Shown in pieces: positions 15,732 through 21,997 of a stretch of DNA of 64,000 nt. Below the pieces are notes generated by a model. That model saw nothing but the letters and a program-made list of their open reading frames with translations. It was not told where the DNA came from and searched no databases. Both the position numbers and the translations under genes were made by a program. This stretch comes from Mycobacterium sp. ACS1612 (GTDB lineage Bacteria; Actinomycetota; Actinomycetes; Mycobacteriales; Mycobacteriaceae), in NCBI RefSeq assembly GCF_001667505.1, contig NZ_LZHZ01000045.1, forward strand, positions 1 through 64,000, read 5' to 3'. Numbering within the stretch: the first letter of the stretch is position 1; each line of letters begins with the position of its first letter.

Positions 15732-16235
15732 TCACACGCGAGATGGCACCTCGAGGTCGCTAATCTTGTGCCGATGCTGCCGCTCGACGGTCGCGAAGTA
15801 GAACGCGTAGGCGAACGCGCAGCTGGTGAACAGGCTGGACACGAAGAACAGCCACGGCCGCCGGATGCCGCGTCGACGCCCGTCGATGATCGTGAACAGC
15901 GGCAGCAGAAGAACATTGACGATCGTGTAATCGGCGCTGGCGGAGGCCGCCGCGGGGTTGACGTAGCCCATCGAGATAAACTGCGTCCAGTTCGCGCCGT
16001 CGCCCCAGAAGGGGTTGGCGGAGTATCCGTACACGTATTGGACGTTGAAGTACCAGCACAGCGGCAGTGACGCCAGGCCGATCGCCCAGAACACGATCTC
16101 GAGAGTCGAGAAGCGGGCGCCGCCGGCGGGCCGGTTGAAGATCTTCGGGTTCGACGCGATGGTGAACCACACGGTGACGATTCCGAGAATTGCGTGCACG
16201 ACGAGGGAGACCATTTCCGGAGTGTCGCCAGCCAT
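15732..16235 (-). CDS. DUF2834-type membrane protein
   Basis: A 167-residue protein with about four membrane segments. Motifs typical of DUF2834 are present: LCWYFNVQYVYGY, then F..MGYVNPAAASASADYTIVNVLLLPLF and a basic IIDGRRRGIRRPW loop. ATG 16235 starts directly behind a 24-bp near-palindrome (16239-16262), suggesting tight repression; the in-frame ATG at 16214 is an alternative. It is the first gene of the unit with the MBL and SRPBCC genes. Function is unknown; small membrane proteins of this kind often accompany oxidoreductases. Confidence 0.75.
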   Translation of the reverse strand: MAGDTPEMVSLVVHAILGIVTVWFTIASNPKIFNRPAGGARFSTLEIVFWAIGLASLPLCWYFNVQYVYGYSANPFWGDGANWTQFISMGYVNPAAASASADYTIVNVLLLPLFTIIDGRRRGIRRPWLFFVSSLFTSCAFAYAFYFATVERQHRHKISDLEVPSRV

Positions 16236-16238
16236 CCG

Positions 16239-16262
16239 AGTTTTGTCAATATTGACATAACT
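16239..16262. promoter_or_regulatory. 24-bp near-palindrome before the divergent TetR gene
   Basis: Arms AGTTTTGTCAAT and ATTGACATAACT, with one mismatch in 12. It separates the DUF2834 gene (minus) from the TetR gene at 16284 and is nearly identical to the perfect copy at 16894-16919. Confidence 0.8.
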
Positions 16263-16271
16263 GGAGTGCGG

Positions 16272-16277
16272 TACCTT
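16272..16277 (+). promoter_or_regulatory. -10 element TACCTT of the TetR gene
   Basis: TACCTT followed by exactly 6 nt and ATG 16284, implying a leaderless mRNA. It contains a GGTACC half-site (16270-16275). The palindrome at 16239-16262 would cover the -45 to -22 region of this promoter. Confidence 0.5.
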
Positions 16278-16283
16278 ACGCAC

Positions 16284-16889
16284 ATGGTCCGGCCTGCCCA
16301 AACGGCACGCAGCGAGCGCACCCGCGAGGCGCTGCGCCGCGCCGCCGTGGTGCGGTTCACCGCGCAGGGCATCGAGGACACCTCAGCCGAGCAGATCGCA
16401 GCCGACGCGGGGGTGTCGCTGCGGACCTTCTATCGCCACTTCGCCTCGAAGCACGATCTGCTGTTCGCCGATTACGACGCCGGTGTGCACTGGTTCCGCA
16501 AGGCGCTGGCGGAGCGCTCGGCCGACGAACCGATCATCGAGTCGGTGCAAGCGGCGATCATGGCACGGCCCTACGACGACTGGGCGGTGACCGAGATCGC
16601 CGCGCTTCGGGCGCAGGAACTCGAACCCGGCCGGATCGTCCGGCACATCCGGCAACTCGAGGTCGACTTCGCCGAGGCGATCGAGGAGCGACTCACCGGC
16701 GACAATCCGCCCAAGGCGGGCACCGACGAGCGGATGCGCATCACGGTCACCGCGCGCTGCATCGCCGCCGCGGTGTTCGGGGCGATGGAGGTCTGGATGC
16801 TGGGCGAGGACCGGTCGCTGCCCGAACTGGACCGGTTGTGCCGCGCCGCGCTGAAGTCGCTGCGGACAGGGCTGGGGGAGCGGGATTGA
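16284..16889 (+). CDS. TetR-family regulator flanked by its probable operators
   Basis: A 201-residue TetR protein: helix-turn-helix TSAEQIAADAGVSLRTFYRHFASK near residues 33-56, followed by a helical ligand domain. ATG 16284 is set by the upstream TACCTT hexamer. Near-identical palindromes lie before the gene (16239-16262) and just after it (16894-16919), so one protein could control itself, the divergent DUF2834-MBL-SRPBCC unit and the FAD oxidoreductase downstream. Confidence 0.92.
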   Translation: MVRPAQTARSERTREALRRAAVVRFTAQGIEDTSAEQIAADAGVSLRTFYRHFASKHDLLFADYDAGVHWFRKALAERSADEPIIESVQAAIMARPYDDWAVTEIAALRAQELEPGRIVRHIRQLEVDFAEAIEERLTGDNPPKAGTDERMRITVTARCIAAAVFGAMEVWMLGEDRSLPELDRLCRAALKSLRTGLGERD

Positions 16890-16893
16890 CCCC

Positions 16894-16919
16894 TAGTTTT
16901 GTCAATATTGACAAAACTA
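16894..16919. promoter_or_regulatory. 26-bp perfect palindrome before the FAD oxidoreductase gene
   Basis: Arms TAGTTTTGTCAAT and ATTGACAAAACTA, fully complementary. It starts 5 nt after the TetR stop and 50 nt before ATG 16944. The same sequence, with one change, precedes the TetR gene. Confidence 0.82.
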
Positions 16920-16943
16920 TCGGACCCGTGTCAGCCTCAGCCG

Positions 16944-18527
16944 ATGACGGACTTTGACGCGATTGTCGTTGGCGCGGGCCACAACGGGCTGACTGCGGCG
17001 GTGCTGCTGCAGAAGGCCGGACTGCGCACGCTGTGCCTCGATTCCAAGCTGTACGCCGGCGGAATGGCGTCCACGGTGGAGTTGTTCGACGGCTACAAGT
17101 TCGAGATCGCAGGCTCGGTGCAGATTCCGACCTCGGCGGTGGTGAGCCGCGAACTCGGACTCGACGAGCTGCCGACCGTCGAGCTCGACGTGATGTCGGT
17201 ATCGCTGCGCGGCGTCGGCGACGAACCCCTCGTCTACTACACCGATCCGATGAAGCTGCTCACCCACATCAACGAGGTGCACGGCGCCGAGGCCGTCAAC
17301 GGAATGGCCGGGCTGATGGCCTGGTGCCAGGCGCCGACGCGCGCGTTGGGGCGCTTCGACGCTGGCCAGCCACCGAAGACTCTCGACGAGATGTATGCCT
17401 GCGCGACTAGCGAATTCGAGCGTTCGACGATCACCGACCTGCTGTTCGGATCCGTCACCGATGTGATCGACCGCTATCTGCCGGACAAGGAGAAGAACGG
17501 TGCGTTGCGCGGCATGCTCGCGCTGTTGGCGTGTAACACCACCTATCGCGGACCTGCGACTCCCGGCACCGCCGCCGCGTTGGCGTACGGCTTCGCCGTT
17601 CCCGACGAGAACGCGCTGCTGGTCAAGAAACTGCGCGGCGGCATCGGCGCCCTCACCACACACCTGCTCGACGTGTACACCGCCAGCGGCGGAGAGTTGC
17701 GCCTACGCAGCAAGGTCGAGGAGATCCTGGTCGCCGACGGACGGGTCACCGGCGTCCGCCTGGAAGACGGTACGACGCTCACCGCGCCGGTCGTGGTGTC
17801 CGGTATCGCACCCGATCTGACGGTCGGTCTGGTGGACGGGGCGGCGATGCCCGCCGACATCCGGGAGCGGTTCTCCCGTATCGATCACCGCGGTAGCTAC
17901 CTGCAGATGCACTTTGCGCTCGACGGGATACCGGAGTTCGCCGCACCCTACGAACTGTTGAACGACCCGGCGATGCAGTCGAATATCGGGATCTTCAGCA
18001 CGCCAGAGGAACTGCAGCAACAGTGGGAGGACTGCAGGCGCGGCATCGTGCCCGCCGATCCGTCCATCGCGCTTCAGATTCCGTCGGTCAACGATCCCGG
18101 TCTCGCGCCGCCGGGCAAGCACGCCGCGTCGGCGTTCTCGCTGTGGTTTCCGCCCGCGGACGCGAGGAGCGGAGATAACCGGGAAGAAGGCGACGTCGGC
18201 TACGGGGAGATGAAAGTGCAGATGGGGCAACGGGTGATCGACAAGATCACGAAACTGGCGCCGAACTTCGCGGATCTCATCATCAGGCACACCACGTTCA
18301 CGCCCAAGCACATGGGCACCATGTTCGGGGCGCCCGGCGGCGACTACTGCCACGGTCTGATCCATCCCGACCAGATCGGCATCAACCGGCCGGGGCCGAA
18401 AGGTTATGTCGACCAACCGATTCCGATCGGGGGGTTGTATCTGGGCAGCGCGGGCTGCCACGGCGGGCCCGGTATCACGTTCGTTCCCGGCTACAACGCG
18501 GCCAAGGCGGCGCTCGCCGACGCGTAG
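16944..18527 (+). CDS. FAD-dependent oxidoreductase, phytoene-desaturase-like
   Basis: A 527-residue NAD(P)/FAD oxidoreductase of the CrtI/COG1233 class. The N-terminal GAGHNGLTAAVLLQKAGLRTL binds the ADP part of FAD, and the C-terminal GLYLGSAGCHGGPGITFVPGYNAAK is the matching FAD-contact motif. Members desaturate or isomerise long hydrophobic chains or act on retinol-like compounds. No carotenoid genes are nearby. ATG 16944 gives the natural N-terminus (MTDFDAIVVGAG); no good ribosome binding site is visible. The palindrome at 16894-16919 implies control by the TetR just upstream. Confidence 0.88.
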   Translation: MTDFDAIVVGAGHNGLTAAVLLQKAGLRTLCLDSKLYAGGMASTVELFDGYKFEIAGSVQIPTSAVVSRELGLDELPTVELDVMSVSLRGVGDEPLVYYTDPMKLLTHINEVHGAEAVNGMAGLMAWCQAPTRALGRFDAGQPPKTLDEMYACATSEFERSTITDLLFGSVTDVIDRYLPDKEKNGALRGMLALLACNTTYRGPATPGTAAALAYGFAVPDENALLVKKLRGGIGALTTHLLDVYTASGGELRLRSKVEEILVADGRVTGVRLEDGTTLTAPVVVSGIAPDLTVGLVDGAAMPADIRERFSRIDHRGSYLQMHFALDGIPEFAAPYELLNDPAMQSNIGIFSTPEELQQQWEDCRRGIVPADPSIALQIPSVNDPGLAPPGKHAASAFSLWFPPADARSGDNREEGDVGYGEMKVQMGQRVIDKITKLAPNFADLIIRHTTFTPKHMGTMFGAPGGDYCHGLIHPDQIGINRPGPKGYVDQPIPIGGLYLGSAGCHGGPGITFVPGYNAAKAALADA

Positions 18528-18534
18528 GTGTATC

Positions 18535-18596
18535 CGCCGAGACCCCGGTTTCTGACGAAGAATCAGCAGAATCCATCAGAAACCGTAGTCTCGGCG
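18535..18596. repeat. Long imperfect inverted repeat between genes
   Basis: Two 21-nt arms (18535-18555 and 18576-18596) match at 19 of 21 positions; the outer part is CGCCGAGAC and the inner part CGGTTTCTGA. The loop is 20 nt. It starts 8 nt after the oxidoreductase stop. No T run follows, so it is either a factor-dependent terminator or RNA-stability element, or a small repeated element. Confidence 0.7.
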
Positions 18597-18634
18597 CTGT
18601 TTGTTCGGCCGGGCGGCGGGGAACGCCACCGGGT

Positions 18635-19615
18635 ATGTCCCTCACAGTTGCCGTCACAGGTCCCACCGGTGACATCGGTATCTCGGCGGTCCAGGCGCTG
18701 GAAAACGACCCCGCAGTCGGTCGAATCGTCGGGATGGCGCGACGGCCGTTCGATCCGGCCGCTCACGGGTGGACCCGGACGCAATACCTGCAAGGCGACA
18801 TCCTGGACCGCGAAGCCGTCGACGCGTTGGTCGCCGACGCCGACGTGGTGATCCATCTTGCGTTCATCATTCTGGGCTCGCGGGAGGAGAGCGCCCGCGT
18901 CAACCTGCAGGGCACCCGCAACGTCTTCGAGGCGACGGTGGCAGCGGCGCGGCCGCGCCGACTCGTGTACACATCGTCGGTGGCCGCCTACGGCTATCAC
19001 GCCGACAATCCGGTGCCGATCACCGAGGATGTGCCGCCGCGAGGTTCCCCAGAGCACTATTACTCCGAACAGAAGGCTGCGTGTGAGGCGGCGCTGGCCG
19101 AGATCACCGGCGGCTCGTCGCTGGAGGTGTACGTGTTGCGGCCGTGCATCGTCGCCGGCCCGAAGGCGCCCGCGTTGGCTGAGGCGATGCCGTGGAACCA
19201 GCTGCCTGGCCCGGTGAAGCGCATCGCGCAGGCGCTCCCGGTACTCAAGCCGCCATTCCCCGATCCCGGCACGCCGCTGCAACTCGTTCACCACGACGAC
19301 GTCGCTGCGGCAATCGCTTTGGCGGCAACGACTTCCGCCCCGCCCGGCGCCTACAACCTCGCCGGTGACGGGGTGCTGTCGATGTCCGACGTGGCCGAGG
19401 CGCTCGGTGCCAGGCCCATCCGGTTGCCCCGCGTCACCGCGTCCGCGGCGTCACAAGTCATCGCCCGCCTGCCGTTCGTGCCGTCGGCGCTGGAGTGGCT
19501 GCATGCGGGCCGCACGTCGGTGCTGATGGACACCACCAAGGCGAAGACCGTCTTGGGGTGGACGCCCAAATACACTGCCGCCGAGACGTTGTCGTTGCTG
19601 GGCGAGGCGATCTAG
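18635..19615 (+). CDS. NAD-dependent epimerase/dehydratase (extended SDR)
   Basis: A 326-residue extended SDR. The Rossmann motif is VTGPTGDIG (a variant of GxxGxxG), followed by GDILD and the VIHLAF strand. The active site has YTSSVAAYG and YYSEQKA with Tyr and Lys present. The C-terminal half is the sugar- or substrate-binding region (LQLVHHDDVAAAI). No nucleotide-sugar genes are nearby, so the substrate may be a sugar nucleotide, a sterol-like alcohol or another hydroxy compound. The stop shares the four bases CTAG with the stop of the opposite small gene. Confidence 0.85.
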   Translation: MSLTVAVTGPTGDIGISAVQALENDPAVGRIVGMARRPFDPAAHGWTRTQYLQGDILDREAVDALVADADVVIHLAFIILGSREESARVNLQGTRNVFEATVAAARPRRLVYTSSVAAYGYHADNPVPITEDVPPRGSPEHYYSEQKAACEAALAEITGGSSLEVYVLRPCIVAGPKAPALAEAMPWNQLPGPVKRIAQALPVLKPPFPDPGTPLQLVHHDDVAAAIALAATTSAPPGAYNLAGDGVLSMSDVAEALGARPIRLPRVTASAASQVIARLPFVPSALEWLHAGRTSVLMDTTKAKTVLGWTPKYTAAETLSLLGEAI

Positions 19616-19746
19616 CGGTCGTCGGTGTCTTCGGCAGGCCCACTCGGTGTGGCGCCGCCTTCGTCGGACCAGTCGCTGCGTTCGCCCGCGCCTTTCGCCG
19701 GATCGCTTTCGACGTCGTCGTCGGTCTGTGGCTTCTTGCTGTTCAC
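19612..19746 (-). CDS. Small acidic protein coupled to the CDF transporter
   Basis: GTG 19746 overlaps the stop of the CDF gene (GTGA, 19743-19746). The 44-residue product starts VNSKKPQTDDDVESDP, continues with GERSDWSDEGGATPSGP and ends in acidic residues. Highly charged, Gly- and Asp-rich small proteins of this type are common next to mycobacterial genes, but I know no assigned role. The frame fills the gap exactly between two neighbours and its stop shares CTAG with the opposite epimerase stop, which supports a real gene. Confidence 0.65.
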   Translation of the reverse strand: MNSKKPQTDDDVESDPAKGAGERSDWSDEGGATPSGPAEDTDDR

Positions 19747-20687
19747 CGCTGGTGACTACCCGCGTCGTCGGGTTCGGAAACGGTCAGCACGGCGTCGACC
19801 ACGTACGGGTCGTCCTCCAGTTCGCGCTCGAGGTGGCGCAGCCTGCGTGCCACCGACGACTCCGCGTCGTCGCCCGTGAGATCCACGCTGGCCACCAGGA
19901 AAAGCTGTTTGGGCCCAATGAATTCCAGCCGCAGGTACCGCACCTCGGCGACACCATCGAGTTGCCGCACCCGGGTGACCGCCGCATCTCTCAGGTCCGC
20001 CGACCCTGGCTCACCGGTCAGGAACCGGCGGTTGCGGTCGATCAGCAGCACAGCGACCACGCCGAGCAGCACGCCCACCAGGATCGACCCGATCGCGTCC
20101 CACGCGGCGACACCGGTCAACTCGTGCAGCGCGATCCCCGTCCCGGCGATGACCAGGCCCACCAACGCCGCAGCGTCTTCGGCGAACACCGCTCGGGTGG
20201 TCGGATCCGACGTTTCCAGCGCGTGCGTCAGCAGGTCGCGATGCAGGGTGTGAGCTTCCGCGCGCAGCTGCCTGACCGCTTGCGTAAACGAAATACTCTC
20301 CAGCACAAGGGAAACAGCTAATACGACGTAGGCAAGCGTGTAGTCTCGGCCGCCCGGGTCCTGGTCACTGGTGAGCTCGGTGATGCCGTGCCAGATCGAC
20401 ACCGACGCGCCGACGACGAACAGCCCGATCGCTGCGAGCAGCGACCACACGTACGCCTCGCGGCCATAACCAAGTGGGCGACGGTCGTCGGCCGGGCGGG
20501 CGCTGCGCCGATTGGCGATCAACAGAAACACCTCGTTGCCGGTGTCGGCCCACGAGTGTGCGGCTTCGGCGAGCATCGACGCGGATCCCGACACTGCCGC
20601 GGCCGCCGTCTTCGCGGCCGCAATCGCGAGGTTCGCACCGAACGCGACCAGAACCGTCAGTGCGCTTTCGCCACCGGCCTTGGCCAC
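19743..20687 (-). CDS. Cation diffusion facilitator (CDF) transporter
   Basis: A 314-residue inner-membrane metal/proton antiporter, probably exporting Zn, Co, Fe or Mn. About six membrane segments span residues 7-215. The first metal site is in AEAAHSWADTGNE, where CDF proteins normally have HxxxD; the second is in HALETSDPTTRAVFAEDAAALVG. The C-terminal cytoplasmic ferredoxin-like domain (about 225-310) follows. The GTG start lies 7 nt after the stop of the UBP zinc-finger gene, so the two are co-transcribed. The metal cannot be fixed from sequence alone. Confidence 0.88.
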   Translation of the reverse strand: MAKAGGESALTVLVAFGANLAIAAAKTAAAAVSGSASMLAEAAHSWADTGNEVFLLIANRRSARPADDRRPLGYGREAYVWSLLAAIGLFVVGASVSIWHGITELTSDQDPGGRDYTLAYVVLAVSLVLESISFTQAVRQLRAEAHTLHRDLLTHALETSDPTTRAVFAEDAAALVGLVIAGTGIALHELTGVAAWDAIGSILVGVLLGVVAVLLIDRNRRFLTGEPGSADLRDAAVTRVRQLDGVAEVRYLRLEFIGPKQLFLVASVDLTGDDAESSVARRLRHLERELEDDPYVVDAVLTVSEPDDAGSHQR

Positions 20688-20693
20688 AAGTCC

Positions 20694-21044
20694 TCAGCCG
20701 CGCTGGCGCAGTTGTGCCACCCAGTCCTTGGGCACCCGCTCGGCGGGACCCGGCACCGCCTGGTCGGCCGGGTGGCTTTCGGGCGGCGCCAACTCCGGTC
20801 CGTCGTAGTACTCGTTTGCGTCGAAGTTCCAGAACCAGTCTTCGCCAGGTTCGTACGACCGGATGATCGGATGCCCGGTTTCCCGCCAGTGCGCGGAGGC
20901 ATGCCGGGCCAGCGAGTCGTCGCAGCAGCCGATGTGACCACAGGCCGCGCATCGGCGTAGGTGAACCCACCAGCCGCCGACGGCGTCGCACTCGACGCAT
21001 CCCGGGCCGCTCGGCGGAATTGACGGATCCACAGCGGTGCTCAT
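20694..21044 (-). CDS. UBP-type zinc finger protein
   Basis: A 116-residue protein with a ubiquitin-hydrolase-type (ZnF-UBP) zinc finger: CVECDAVGGWWVHLRRCAACGHIGCCDDSLARHASAH and a later TGHP. The Cys and His ligands are complete. In bacteria, where ubiquitin is absent, the fold likely binds a C-terminal or other peptide. It ends with a Pro-rich tail. The start is set by TAGGCT 8 nt before ATG 21044. It is the first gene of the unit with the CDF transporter and the small acidic protein. Confidence 0.88.
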   Translation of the reverse strand: MSTAVDPSIPPSGPGCVECDAVGGWWVHLRRCAACGHIGCCDDSLARHASAHWRETGHPIIRSYEPGEDWFWNFDANEYYDGPELAPPESHPADQAVPGPAERVPKDWVAQLRQRG

Positions 21045-21107
21045 GGGACAGGAGCCTACCGAGTGAACCCTTGCGCGCTCTTTCGTCGAATGTGCGTCGC
21101 CGGCGCC

Positions 21108-21437
21108 TCAGCGCGCCATCGTCGATTCCGGTGCGCTCCAGTCGGTCGACACGAAGCGGTGCCGGATCAACCAGTGGTCGTCGACTGGTACGAAAACGTC
21201 GCGATAGCGGCCGTAGTGGTCAAGGCCGATCTCGTGAGAACGGTGAAATAGCAAGCTACCCAGCAGGTCGACGATCGCGGCGCGTCCGCGGACGAGATTG
21301 CTGCCCCGCAGTTCGAGTTCGCCGTCTTCGCAGAACGTCTGCGCGAGTTCGTCGAGCCGCAGAGCGTCACCGGACCAGTTGTACCGGGCCAGCGTGTCCC
21401 TGATGCGTTCGCGGGCCACCAACTCCCAAAGCTGCAT
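21108..21437 (-). CDS. SnoaL-like (NTF2 fold) protein
   Basis: A 109-residue NTF2-fold protein: helix ERIRDTLARYNWSGDALRLDELAQTF, then CEDGELELRG, RAAIVDLLGSLLF and a strand pair RYRDVFVPVDDHWLIRHRFV. This arrangement is seen in SnoaL_4-type dehydratase/isomerase-like proteins. ATG 21437 follows TACGGT by 7 nt on the minus strand, so the mRNA is probably leaderless. It shares a 31-nt promoter interval with the divergent SRPBCC gene. Confidence 0.75.
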   Translation of the reverse strand: MQLWELVARERIRDTLARYNWSGDALRLDELAQTFCEDGELELRGSNLVRGRAAIVDLLGSLLFHRSHEIGLDHYGRYRDVFVPVDDHWLIRHRFVSTDWSAPESTMAR

Positions 21438-21444
21438 GGTCCAA

Positions 21445-21462
21445 ACCGTAAACCGTTATGGT
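21445..21462. promoter_or_regulatory. Back-to-back -10 elements of two leaderless genes
   Basis: TACGGT on the minus strand (21450-21445) lies 7 nt from ATG 21437; TATGGT on the plus strand (21457-21462) lies 6 nt from ATG 21469. With only 6 nt between the hexamers, RNA polymerase cannot use both at once. Confidence 0.5.
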
Positions 21463-21468
21463 CGCGCC

Positions 21469-21912
21469 ATGGCTACCAGCGATTCCCGTGAGGTTGTGAT
21501 CGAGGCCAGTCCGGAGGAGATTCTCGACGTCATCGCCGACGTCGAATCGACACCGTCGTGGTCGCCGCAGTACCAGAGCGCCGAGATCTTGGAGGCCTAC
21601 GACGACGGCAGGCCCAAGCGGGTGAAGATGAAGGTGAAATCCGCAGGCATCTCCGACGAACAGGTCGTGGAGTACACCTGGACTGACAACAAGGCCAGCT
21701 GGACCCTGATCTCGGCGGGCCAGCTGAAGGCCCAGGATGCCAGCTACACCCTGACCCCGGTCGGCGACGAGACGAAGGTCAAGTTCGACATCGCCATCGA
21801 CCTGTCGGTGCCGCTGCCGGGCTTCGTGCTCAAGCGGGCGATGAAGGGCGCGATGGAAACCGCCACCGACGGGCTGCGCAAGCAGGTGCTGAAGGTCAAG
21901 GGCGCCAAGTAG
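21469..21912 (+). CDS. SRPBCC (START-like) protein, Rv0854/Rv0856/Rv0857 type, copy 1
   Basis: A 147-residue START-like protein with a hydrophobic ligand pocket. It opens SREVVIEASPEEILDVIADVESTPSWSPQYQSAEIL and ends DLSVPLPGFVLKRAMKGAMETATDGLRKQVL, the hallmark of this mycobacterial family. Two paralogues follow at 24703 and 26297. In M. tuberculosis three such genes surround far (Rv0855). ATG 21469 is set by TATGGT 6 nt upstream. The ligand is unknown; the neighbour CoA-transferase hints at acyl or sterol chemistry. Confidence 0.9.
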   Translation: MATSDSREVVIEASPEEILDVIADVESTPSWSPQYQSAEILEAYDDGRPKRVKMKVKSAGISDEQVVEYTWTDNKASWTLISAGQLKAQDASYTLTPVGDETKVKFDIAIDLSVPLPGFVLKRAMKGAMETATDGLRKQVLKVKGAK

Positions 21913-21997
21913 TCTCCTAGGCAAAGTAGTTGGGGTCGCCGGCGCGAAGTCGACGTAAATACCGCGCGAGCGACATTGCGTCTTTTAACCTCCTTGC

